Shown: positions 53,746 to 62,005 of the stretch, in pieces
Position numbering within the stretch: position 1 is the stretch's first letter
Layout: every line of letters starts with the position of its first letter
Source of the DNA: Alphaproteobacteria bacterium
Lineage (GTDB): Bacteria > Pseudomonadota > Alphaproteobacteria > UBA828
Reading direction: 5' to 3'
NCBI GenBank assembly: GCA_022826665.1
Contig: JAJDUK010000103.1
Span: 1-64,000, forward strand
DNA: 64,000 bases
Position numbers and translations under genes: made by a program
The notes under the pieces: model-generated
The model's database searches: none
What the model was told of the DNA's origin: nothing
The model's input: only the letters and a program-made list of their open reading frames with translations

Positions 53746-54711
53746 TCAATCCAGTGCTTCGGTATTGAATACAAAGGAAGAATCGAGTTTGCCGTCCAGT
53801 GCGTCGAGCACGTGCTGCGCGCACCGCGTCGCCATGCGGATAAAGGCACCGCGGGACGAGCCCCCCATGTGCGGCATGAGCACGGTCGCCGGATGGCTGA
53901 GCAACGGATCGTCGAGTCGCGGCGGCTCCTCGTCGAACACATCGAGGCCCGCCCCCGCCAGATGTCCCGATTGGAGCGCCTCGTGGAGGGCTGCGCCATC
54001 GACGATCGGCCCCCGCGCCGCATTGGCGAGAATCGCGCCCGGCTTCATCCGGGCCAGCGCCGCCCGGTCGATCAGGTGTCGGGTCTCGTCGTTGAGCGGC
54101 ACGTGCACGCTGACGTAGTCCGCCCGCGGCAGCGCCTCGGCGAGATCGGCAACCGGCGTGCAGCCGGCATCGATAATCTCCATCTGCGAAATGTAGGGGT
54201 CGCAGCACTCGACCCTCATCTCGAAGGCCCGGCAGCGCGCCGCCACCCGCCGCCCGATGCGCCCGAAGCCGATAATCAGAACGGTGCGCCCGTAGAGTTC
54301 GAGGTGGTCGGCGGCCTCGCGCACCAAAAATTCGCCGCGCCGCACCGACTCGTCGTAATGGCGTGCCTTCTTCGACGCCGCGAGCATGAAGTAGAGGGTG
54401 AGCTCGGCAACCGTCACGGCGTTGGCGTCGCCCACTGTGGCCACCGGTATCTTTCGCGCGGTCGCGACCTCCAGGTCGATGTTGTCGCAGCCGACGCCGT
54501 GCCGTGCGATGACCTTGAGCCGGGTCGATGCTTCAAGCATCTCGGCCCGCAACGGCAGATAGCGCAGGATGAGGCCGTCGGCGTCCGCAATTTCCCTCAG
54601 CAGCGTGTCGTCGTCGTCCCGCGCCACCTCGCAGATGTCCAGGTCGGCGCGGCTTTTCAAGAGATCGACGCCTGCCTCGTCGATCGCATCGTGTATGATT
54701 ACCTTCGGCAT
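53746..54711 (-). CDS. D-isomer-specific 2-hydroxyacid dehydrogenase (phosphoglycerate-dehydrogenase-like)
   Basis: A 321-residue NAD-dependent dehydrogenase. It has KVIARHGVGCDNIDLE, the Rossmann motif VLIIGFGRIGRRVA, LHVPLNDETRHLID-type segments with VSVHVPLND, and the catalytic Arg (ANAARGPIVD), Glu (DEEPP) and His (LMPHMGGSS). It lacks the ACT domain of long SerA proteins, so it may act on another 2-hydroxy acid. ATG 54711 is used; the upstream open frame is not family-like. It is divergent from the class III aminotransferase 80 bp away. Confidence 0.9.
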   Translation of the reverse strand: MPKVIIHDAIDEAGVDLLKSRADLDICEVARDDDDTLLREIADADGLILRYLPLRAEMLEASTRLKVIARHGVGCDNIDLEVATARKIPVATVGDANAVTVAELTLYFMLAASKKARHYDESVRRGEFLVREAADHLELYGRTVLIIGFGRIGRRVAARCRAFEMRVECCDPYISQMEIIDAGCTPVADLAEALPRADYVSVHVPLNDETRHLIDRAALARMKPGAILANAARGPIVDGAALHEALQSGHLAGAGLDVFDEEPPRLDDPLLSHPATVLMPHMGGSSRGAFIRMATRCAQHVLDALDGKLDSSFVFNTEALD

Positions 54712-54791
54712 GGTGGCTCCGCTGCTCGCGGTCGAACGCGGCGGTCGGCGGGGCCTGCCTCCACCCACGGAACGATCCGAGGTCCCGAGCG

Positions 54792-56195
54792 ATGGCGCTG
54801 AACTCCCCCGAGGCGCGCGATCTTGCGCATCATCTTCATTCCTACACCCATCTCCCCAGCCTGGAGCGGGATGGCCCGCTTGTGCTGGAGCGGGGCGAAG
54901 GTATCTACGTCCGCGACACGCATGGCAAGCGCTATCTCGAAAGCGTCTCGGGCCTGTGGAACGTGGTGGTCGGCTTCAGCGAGCCCAGGCTGGTGCAGGC
55001 GGCCCATGAGGCCCTCAAGCAGATGCCGGCCTATCACACTTTCTTCGGCCGCACCGCCCTGCCCCCGGTCGTGCTCGCCGAGAGGCTGGTGGAGATCGCG
55101 CCGATGGAGGTGGCGCGGGTCTACTTCGTCAACTCGGGCTCAGAGGCCAACGACACCACGATCAAGATGCTTTGGATGATGGCGAGAGGCGCCGGCGAGC
55201 CCGAGCGACGCAAGCTGATCTCCCGCTCCATGGCCTATCACGGCACGACCGTCGCCTCGTGCAGCCTCAACGGCAAGCCCTACATCGGCGCCTTCGGGCT
55301 TCCGCTGCCGGAGGTGCGCTACGTCGAGGCGCCGCACTACTGGCGCAACGCCCATCCCGGCGAGAGCGAGGACGCCTACTCAGAGCGCCTGGCGGGTGAG
55401 CTGGAGGCGCTGATCGAGGCCGAGGGGCCCGAAACCTTTGCCGGCTTCTTCGCCGAGCCCGTGATGGGCGCAGGCGGCGCGGTGCCGCCGCCCGCCGGTT
55501 ACTTCCCGAAAATCCAGGCGGTGCTCAATCGCCACGGCATCCCGCTGGTCGCCGACGAGGTGGTGACCGGGCTCGGCCGCACCGGGAACCTCTGGGGCGC
55601 GGAGACCTACGCGTTCACACCGGACATCCTGGTCACTTCCAAGGCGCTTACCTCGGGCTACTACCCGATGGCGGCGGTGTTGCTCTCGCCGGAAATGGAT
55701 CGCCGCTTGCATCGGGCGGCGGAGGAGTACGAGGAGTTTCCCCACGGCTTCACCACCGGCGGCAGCCCGGCCGCGGCGGCGGTCGCGCTGGAAACCATAG
55801 CGCTGATCACCGAGCCCGGCGGCCTGCTCGACAACGTGCGTGAGGTGGCGCCCACGCTCGAGGCTGCGATGCGCCGCTTCGAGGATCACCCGCTGGTGGG
55901 GGAGGTGCGGCATGTCGGGTTGCTCGGCGCGCTTGAGATCGTCGCGGACAAAGGCAGCAAGCGCCCGTTCGCGCCTGAGCACGCCATCGGTGAGCGCATC
56001 GTCGAGATGGCCTACGCCCGCGGCCTCATCACGCGCCCGATCGGCGATTCGGTCATCGTCGCCCCGCCCTTCATCATCACGCATGCGCAAATCGAAGAGA
56101 TGATGGCGACGCTTGGCGCGGTGCTGGATGAGTTCGCCGACGCCGCCACCCGCGAGGGCATGGGACCGGAGCAGCTCGCCGCGTCTGCAGAATAG
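54792..56195 (+). CDS. Class III (omega) aminotransferase
   Basis: The 467-residue PLP enzyme of fold type I has VYFVNSGSEANDTTIKM, AYHGTTVASCSLNG, the PLP-binding Asp in PLVADEVVTGLGRTG and the Schiff-base Lys in VTSKALTSGYYP, then HGFTTGGSPAAAA. It resembles omega-amino-acid or putrescine:pyruvate aminotransferases. The neighbouring hydroxyacid dehydrogenase, on the other strand, could process a resulting keto or hydroxy acid, but that link is inference. The AT-rich 138 bp downstream hold no gene. Confidence 0.91.
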   Translation: MALNSPEARDLAHHLHSYTHLPSLERDGPLVLERGEGIYVRDTHGKRYLESVSGLWNVVVGFSEPRLVQAAHEALKQMPAYHTFFGRTALPPVVLAERLVEIAPMEVARVYFVNSGSEANDTTIKMLWMMARGAGEPERRKLISRSMAYHGTTVASCSLNGKPYIGAFGLPLPEVRYVEAPHYWRNAHPGESEDAYSERLAGELEALIEAEGPETFAGFFAEPVMGAGGAVPPPAGYFPKIQAVLNRHGIPLVADEVVTGLGRTGNLWGAETYAFTPDILVTSKALTSGYYPMAAVLLSPEMDRRLHRAAEEYEEFPHGFTTGGSPAAAAVALETIALITEPGGLLDNVREVAPTLEAAMRRFEDHPLVGEVRHVGLLGALEIVADKGSKRPFAPEHAIGERIVEMAYARGLITRPIGDSVIVAPPFIITHAQIEEMMATLGAVLDEFADAATREGMGPEQLAASAE

Positions 56196-56333
56196 ATGCC
56201 TAGCTAACGACTAACTCGAGACTCACCCGGCGTGGCGACATTAGGCAGGCCGAGTTTCGGGCTTCGAGCGAGCTGAGAATATGCTCTAGAAAAATTGTAT
56301 AACATGCTGATTTAAAATTTATAAATCGAGGCG

Positions 56334-58031
56334 CTACGAGGCAGGAAAACGGCCGTCACCCTGCTTCTTCACCCCTCCCTCTGGGGCGTCGGAGGACAGC
56401 GCGCGGGCGCGCTCACGCAGTTCGAATTTCATGATCTTGCCCGTCGCCGTCTTCGGCAAATCGCCGAAGACGAACGTGCGCGGCACCTTGAAACGCGCCA
56501 TGCGCTCGCGGCAATGGTCGATCAACGCCTCGGCCGAGACGGCGCGCGCATCGGGCTTCAACGTGACGAAGGCGCAAGGCGTCTCGCCCCACCTTTCGTC
56601 GGGCCGTGCCACCACTGCCGCTTCGAGCACGGCCTCGTGGCTGTAGAGCGCGTTCTCGACCTCGATGCTCGAGATGTTCTCGCCGCCGGAGATGATGATG
56701 TCCTTGGCTCGGTCGGTGATCTGGATGTAGCCGTCCGGGTGCGTCACCGCGAGGTCGCCGCTGTGGAACCAGCCGCCCCGGAAGGCCTCGGCGGTGGCCC
56801 CGGCGTCGTCGAGATAGCCCTTCATCACCGTGTTCCCGCGCAGCATGATCTCGCCCACCGTGATGCCGTCCGCCGACACCGGCGCCAGCGTCTCCGAATC
56901 CGCCACCATCGCGCCCTGGATCGCGTGATGGCGCACGCCCTGGCGCGCCATCAGCGCGGCGCGCTCATCGAGTGGCAGATCCGGCCAGTCCTGCTGTGGC
57001 GCCGCCACCAGGGCCGGCCCATAAACCTCTGTCAAACCGTAGAGATGGGTGACGTTGAAGCCCATAGCCTCCATGGCGGAGATCACCGGTGCCGGCGGCG
57101 CCGCTCCCCCGGTCGCCACCTCCACCACGTGATCGAAGCGGCGCTTGTCGCCCTCGGGCGCGTTGATAAGCATGCCGAGCACCACCGGGGCGCCAGCCAT
57201 GTGGGTTACGCGCTCCTCGGCAATTAGGCGAAAGACCTCCGCCGGCTCAATCCGGGGCAGGCAGATGTGCGCGCCGGCGGCGGCAGTCACGGCCCAGGTG
57301 TGGGTCCAGCCGTTGCAATGGAACATGGGGAGGGTCCAGAGGTAGACCGAGTCACTGGTGAACCCGTTCATGAGCACGTTGCTGAGCGCGTTCAGATACG
57401 CGCCCCGGTGGTGATAGACGACCCCCTTGGGCCGCCCGGTCGTGCCCGAGGTGTAGTTGAGCGAGATCGCCTGCCACTCGTCCTCCGGCCAGGGCCAATC
57501 GAAATCAGGCGCCCCGGAGGCAAGCAGTTCCTCGTAGCTCTCGTCGGCGAAGCCCCTTCCCTCCCCTTCGGCCTCCGCCAAGTCCTCGATCGCCACCACG
57601 TGCGGGCGCCGGTCCAGTTGCGCCAGCGCCTCCTCCACGACGCTCGCAAACCCCGCGTCCGCGATGAGCACGCGGGATCGCGCATGGGCCAGCATCGTCG
57701 CAATGGATGCCGCGTCCAGGCGAATGTTGAGGGCATTGAGCACGGCACCCGCCATGGGCACGCCGAAATGGGCCTCCAGCATGGCCGGTACGTTGGGCGC
57801 CAGGATCGAGACAGTGTCTCCGATGCCGACTCCGCGCGCGGCAAGCGCACCGGCCAACCTGCGGCAACGGGCATAGGTCTCGGCATAGCTTCGCCTGAGC
57901 GCGCCGTGCACCACGGCCGTCCGCGCCGGATAGATGGCGGCCGCCCGCGCCATGAAGTCGCACGGGGTCAGCGGGACGTGGTTGGCGGGTCCCCGTTCGA
58001 GTCCGCGCTCGTAGCGGTTGTTGTTGGGCAC
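56334..58031 (-). CDS. Acyl-CoA synthetase (AMP-forming, medium-chain/dicarboxylate type)
   Basis: The 565-residue adenylate-forming enzyme activates a carboxylic acid via an acyl-AMP to the CoA ester. Motifs are A3 YTSGTTGRPKGVVYHH, A5 HLYGLTEVYGP, A7 GGWFHSGDLAVTHPDGYIQI, A8 RAKDIIISGGENISSIEVE and the final catalytic Lys in KTATGKIMKFELRERA. The layout resembles the medium-chain acyl-CoA ligase group. The start is GTG 58031, nine bases after AAGGAG; no ATG precedes the conserved N-terminus. Substrate unknown. Confidence 0.92.
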   Translation of the reverse strand: MPNNNRYERGLERGPANHVPLTPCDFMARAAAIYPARTAVVHGALRRSYAETYARCRRLAGALAARGVGIGDTVSILAPNVPAMLEAHFGVPMAGAVLNALNIRLDAASIATMLAHARSRVLIADAGFASVVEEALAQLDRRPHVVAIEDLAEAEGEGRGFADESYEELLASGAPDFDWPWPEDEWQAISLNYTSGTTGRPKGVVYHHRGAYLNALSNVLMNGFTSDSVYLWTLPMFHCNGWTHTWAVTAAAGAHICLPRIEPAEVFRLIAEERVTHMAGAPVVLGMLINAPEGDKRRFDHVVEVATGGAAPPAPVISAMEAMGFNVTHLYGLTEVYGPALVAAPQQDWPDLPLDERAALMARQGVRHHAIQGAMVADSETLAPVSADGITVGEIMLRGNTVMKGYLDDAGATAEAFRGGWFHSGDLAVTHPDGYIQITDRAKDIIISGGENISSIEVENALYSHEAVLEAAVVARPDERWGETPCAFVTLKPDARAVSAEALIDHCRERMARFKVPRTFVFGDLPKTATGKIMKFELRERARALSSDAPEGGVKKQGDGRFPAS

Positions 58032-58135
58032 CAATCGGCTCCTTCGGTGATGATCGTTATGGTCGACGCTCGCCCGACGCGGCGTCAAGAACCGGCGCCC
58101 TCGCGCTCCAGGCAACCCGCCGATATACTCGCGCC

Positions 58136-58798
58136 ATGCACGTCGCCATCGTCTCCGACACGATCTGTCCCTGGTGCTACATCGGCAAGCGCCGCTTCGA
58201 GCGTGCCAACGCCGGCCGGCCGGTCGACCTCGCCGTCGAGTGGCGCCCGTACCAACTCAATCCGGACATGCCGGCCGAGGGCGTCGAGCGGCTCCCCTAC
58301 CTGGTGGCCAAGTTCGGCTCTGAGGAGCGGGTCGCCGAGATCTTCACCACGATCGAGCAGGCGGGTGAGGCCGAAGGCATCCAATTCGTCTTCGACCAAA
58401 TTGGACGCACCCCCAACACCGTCGATTCCCATCGGCTGATCGAGTTCGCCGGCCAGCGCGGGGCGCAGGATGGGGTGGTGGAGGCGCTGTTTCGCCGCTA
58501 CTTCGAGCAGGGCGAGGACATCAGCGACCACGGCGTACTCACCGCTGCCGGCGTTGACGGTGGCCTCGACGAGGCGGAATTGCGCCGCTATCTGGACGGG
58601 AGTGACGGGGTCGAGGAAATCAAGAGAGAGAGTGAGGCCGCGAGCCGCGCGGGCATCTCCGGCGTGCCCTGCTTCATCTTCGAGCGCCGCTACGCGGTCA
58701 CCGGCGCGCAAACGCCGGACGTGTTCGAGCGGGTGTTCGAGCTCGCCGCCGCTGCGAAGTTTGAGACATCCGCCGAATCCCCGCCTGCGTCGATATAA
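58136..58798 (+). CDS. DsbA-family oxidoreductase (FrnE-like)
   Basis: The 220-residue thioredoxin-fold protein starts MHVAIVSDTICPWCYIGKRRF with a CPWC redox motif. A helical insertion carries PNTVDSHRLIEFA, and the cis-Pro segment is GISGVPCFIFE, the pattern of FrnE-type DsbA proteins. No signal peptide is seen, so it acts in the cytoplasm on disulfides or as an isomerase for small thiol adducts. It is divergent from the acyl-CoA synthetase gene and convergent with the AsmA-like gene. Confidence 0.92.
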   Translation: MHVAIVSDTICPWCYIGKRRFERANAGRPVDLAVEWRPYQLNPDMPAEGVERLPYLVAKFGSEERVAEIFTTIEQAGEAEGIQFVFDQIGRTPNTVDSHRLIEFAGQRGAQDGVVEALFRRYFEQGEDISDHGVLTAAGVDGGLDEAELRRYLDGSDGVEEIKRESEAASRAGISGVPCFIFERRYAVTGAQTPDVFERVFELAAAAKFETSAESPPASI

Positions 58799-58843
58799 TC
58801 CGAAACAGTTGCTGTTCCGGCACGAGCGTCTTTCGGGAGCCGC

Positions 58844-61800
58844 TTACTCTTTCTCGTCTTCGGACGAAAACAGCTTGCGCAGGAACGTGGGCGCCAAGAC
58901 CGAGAGCGGATTCACCGAGATATCTGGCTCAGCGGTGATCCCGCCAACCCTGTAGTCCGCCGCGAACAACCCTTCGCCTTCCCCGCCGGTCAGCAGCTCC
59001 CCCAGCACGGGAATGGCTTCGATCAAGGTGTTGAACGTGTAGGCCGGCACGATCGTGCCGCTGATGTCCACCCGATCCGATTCGAGATCGACCGTCCCCT
59101 CGGCATTGACGCCTACGGAAAAGCCTGATGTCCGCGCGTCCCGAATGGTGAGAACGTTCTCTTCTAGGGTGAAAGGCATTTCGAACCGCGAAAAGCGGAT
59201 CCCCTTGCCCCGCAGTTCACTGAGGATGCCAGTCAGGGTCGCCACGGTGAGCAGCCTTGCCAGCGTCGGCGCGTTGATCACGCGGTAGTCGTCGATCTTG
59301 ACCGTGCCAGTGACGGGCGCACCCGGCAGGTCGTCGTGCAGCACGGCTTCCATCACGAGGTCGCCGCCGACGGCGTTGTCGTAAATCTTGAAGGTGCGGG
59401 CCACGGCGCCCGCATCGCGCGAGCGGACCGTAATCAGGCGCTTGCCTCCCTGCGGCTCCAGGGAGAATGTCATGGGCGCACCGCTGGCCAGCGTGCCCTC
59501 CATGAACCCGATGTGCCGACCTTCGCTATCGGTCTCGAAACGCGCGCGCAGCTTCGTCAGATGCCGATCGTCGGCGGTTATGACGCGTTCGACATCGAGG
59601 TCGAGCAGGAGCTGGCCGGAATGCAGCGCGTCCTCCCCCATCAGATCCTCGATGTAGGGTCGGGCGTCGAGACTGGCGCCCTCAATCGCGATCCTTGTGA
59701 TCACGTCCTCGATTTCGATCGTGCCTGCGATGTCCGTCGCGCCGTGTCGCAGTCTCTCGATCGTGATCTCACGAATGCCCCCGGCGTCACGGGCGAGTAC
59801 GGCCCGGCCGAGGCCATAGAGAGTCTCCGTCTCGACCTCGACCCTGGTGATCTCGACAGGCCCTTCCGGAGGAACGCTGGCAAGAACCTGTATCGTCCCA
59901 GGCGCACCTGCGGGCTTGGCCCAGTGCAACTCCGAAATCTCGAGCCGCGCCTCCGTCGCATCGACGTGGAGCGTCGTGCGTGGCGTCCCGTCGCCCCCCG
60001 GATCTGTGTATTCCCCTTCGAGCGCAAGCGTGCCCTGAACGTAAGGCGCCATATCGAACCCCGGCGCGGCCTGGGCTTCCGGCGTCAGCGTCGTCGTCAC
60101 GTCAAGGCGCCGCGCGAATGGCGCGTCGTCGCCGAAGTTCTCGCGCCACGTGATCGCCGCGGGCATGCCCTGGAGCCTGGCCGTGCCGCGAAGTTCCAGG
60201 CTGGCGTTGTCGACACCGAGGCGCAGCGCGCCCTCTGTCATGTCTGCCATACCCGCGATGTTCGCCATCCGGGCGTCCCGCACCCGGGCGACGGCGTTCA
60301 CGTCCACCTCCTCCGGCTCGATCGCTTGCAGCATCGGCAGCTCAAGCGCGAACAGGGTATGCACCGCGCCGCCGACCCCCACCGGCTCGAGCCCGATCTT
60401 GCTCACCAGCCCGAGCCGCGGATTGTCCAGCAGGTCGAGGGCATCGGCCGCCGGCCCTTCGGCTTCGATCTCCACCGACATGCGGGGCACCGCCGAATGG
60501 ATCTCGCTCAGCACGGCCGTCCCGCGAGACGCAGTGATTCCAGCGATGCGTCCGCCGCTCATCGTGAGCTCGAGGGCTTCCCCGTTGAACCGCCCCGTAC
60601 CGCTGACCCCCGTCACAGGCGGCATCGGGCGCAGATAGTCGATGCTCGCATTCTCGAACGCGAGCGAGCCGGCGGCCGAGTCCACACCGAAGCGCTCGTT
60701 CTCGAAGGCGCCGGGCTCGATGTCGAGCACGGCATCGAACCGGCTGATCACGCCGTCGCTGACATTCTCCACGATCCATCGCCGTCCGGGCGGGATGAAC
60801 GCCTCCGGCCAGTAGGCGCCGAGCGAGTCGAACGGCATGTCGTGCGCCCGAAACCGGCCGCGCACGCCGATGCCGTCGCTGGTTTGCCAGAGGTCACCGT
60901 CGAGAGAAAAGCGCGGGCCGTCCGTGTCAACCTCGAACCTTTCGAGGCTGAGCCGGGACAGCTCGCCGTCGATCGAGCCCGTCGCGGCGAGCCGGCGCAC
61001 CGGAACCGGTTCGGGAAAGAGCTCGGGCAGCGAAATCTCCCCTTCCCCGCCCGCGATATCGAACGTGGCGCCGCCGAGAATGCCGCCGGGAGCCACGTCG
61101 ATCGCGATCGTGCCGGAGAGTGGAACGCGAAACCCGGCGAACTCCTCAAGCTCGGGAGCGATGAAGGAGAGCTTGACCAGATTAAGCCCGGAAAAGCCGA
61201 TGGCGGCGCTGCCCATCTTGCTCTCCCGGTGGTGGAAGAGTTCCACCTCCAGATGGGTCTTCAGGTCCCGCACCTGCAGCTCGGCCGACAGGTGCCCGAG
61301 GATCGCGGCGTCGTCGAGATTGAGCGTGAGGTCGGCGTTCGGCGCGGTCCAGGTAAGGTCGGTTGTCTCGTCGACCAGGACGATGGAGGCATCGCGCAGG
61401 TTGACCCGCTGCAGCCGCGCCATCGGGTGATCCTCGCGCGGCGGGTCGAGCAGATCGTCGACCAGGGAATCGGCCGCGTCGTCGTCCGCCACGCCGGCTT
61501 CGTCGCTGCCGGCAAGGCGCACGCGCCCGTCCGCGTCGCGAACCAGGGCAAGGCTGAGCCCGATCAGCTCGATCGACGTAGGCGCGATCGTGCCGCTTAA
61601 CAGAGCTGCGCCGCTCAGTCCCAACGACGCCGCCGGCACCACCGCCAGGGTCGTGCCGCTCGCGTCGGCAACCCGGAGATCGGTCAGATGGACTTCGAGC
61701 GCTTCGCCCCAGCCCGGCCAGACGAGCACGGTGTCTTCGAATTCGAAGCGATAGGAGAGACCCTCGCCCTCCAGCGCCTCTTGAATATAGGGAGAGAGGA

Positions 61801-61915
61801 ATCCGAGCGAGATCGGGCCGGTCGAAAGCCGCCATGCGGCCAGGCCGAAGAGGATGGCGAGCACACCGAACAGGGCGCCCAAAGCCTGGAGAGCGATTCG
61901 GGCCGTCGAGCTCAT
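58844..61915 (-). CDS. AsmA/YhdP-like intermembrane protein
   Basis: A very large (1023-residue) protein with one N-terminal transmembrane helix (about residues 7-29) followed by a long beta-strand-rich periplasmic region of the DUF3971/AsmA_2 type. Recognisable parts are the N-terminal ISLGFLSPYIQEAL and the C-terminal domain with LLTVATLTGILSELRGKGIRFSRFE, VGVNAEGTVDLESDRVDISGTIVPAY and PDISVNPLSVLAP. YhdP-type proteins bridge the inner and outer membranes and help move phospholipids. It is divergent from glnE with 90 bp between. Confidence 0.88.
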   Translation of the reverse strand: MSSTARIALQALGALFGVLAILFGLAAWRLSTGPISLGFLSPYIQEALEGEGLSYRFEFEDTVLVWPGWGEALEVHLTDLRVADASGTTLAVVPAASLGLSGAALLSGTIAPTSIELIGLSLALVRDADGRVRLAGSDEAGVADDDAADSLVDDLLDPPREDHPMARLQRVNLRDASIVLVDETTDLTWTAPNADLTLNLDDAAILGHLSAELQVRDLKTHLEVELFHHRESKMGSAAIGFSGLNLVKLSFIAPELEEFAGFRVPLSGTIAIDVAPGGILGGATFDIAGGEGEISLPELFPEPVPVRRLAATGSIDGELSRLSLERFEVDTDGPRFSLDGDLWQTSDGIGVRGRFRAHDMPFDSLGAYWPEAFIPPGRRWIVENVSDGVISRFDAVLDIEPGAFENERFGVDSAAGSLAFENASIDYLRPMPPVTGVSGTGRFNGEALELTMSGGRIAGITASRGTAVLSEIHSAVPRMSVEIEAEGPAADALDLLDNPRLGLVSKIGLEPVGVGGAVHTLFALELPMLQAIEPEEVDVNAVARVRDARMANIAGMADMTEGALRLGVDNASLELRGTARLQGMPAAITWRENFGDDAPFARRLDVTTTLTPEAQAAPGFDMAPYVQGTLALEGEYTDPGGDGTPRTTLHVDATEARLEISELHWAKPAGAPGTIQVLASVPPEGPVEITRVEVETETLYGLGRAVLARDAGGIREITIERLRHGATDIAGTIEIEDVITRIAIEGASLDARPYIEDLMGEDALHSGQLLLDLDVERVITADDRHLTKLRARFETDSEGRHIGFMEGTLASGAPMTFSLEPQGGKRLITVRSRDAGAVARTFKIYDNAVGGDLVMEAVLHDDLPGAPVTGTVKIDDYRVINAPTLARLLTVATLTGILSELRGKGIRFSRFEMPFTLEENVLTIRDARTSGFSVGVNAEGTVDLESDRVDISGTIVPAYTFNTLIEAIPVLGELLTGGEGEGLFAADYRVGGITAEPDISVNPLSVLAPTFLRKLFSSEDEKE

Positions 61916-62005
61916 GTCGATGATCGGGAGACGGCCGCCAGTGCGCCCCCTTTGGCCCCCTTTGCCTCTTCCCCGTTGCGATCCTTGTAATACAATCGGC
62001 TCACG

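Noticed and set aside
59336-61600. 754-codon plus-strand open frame opposite the AsmA-like gene
   Set aside because: Shadow of the 1023-residue gene; composition is typical of an antisense frame and no domain is visible.
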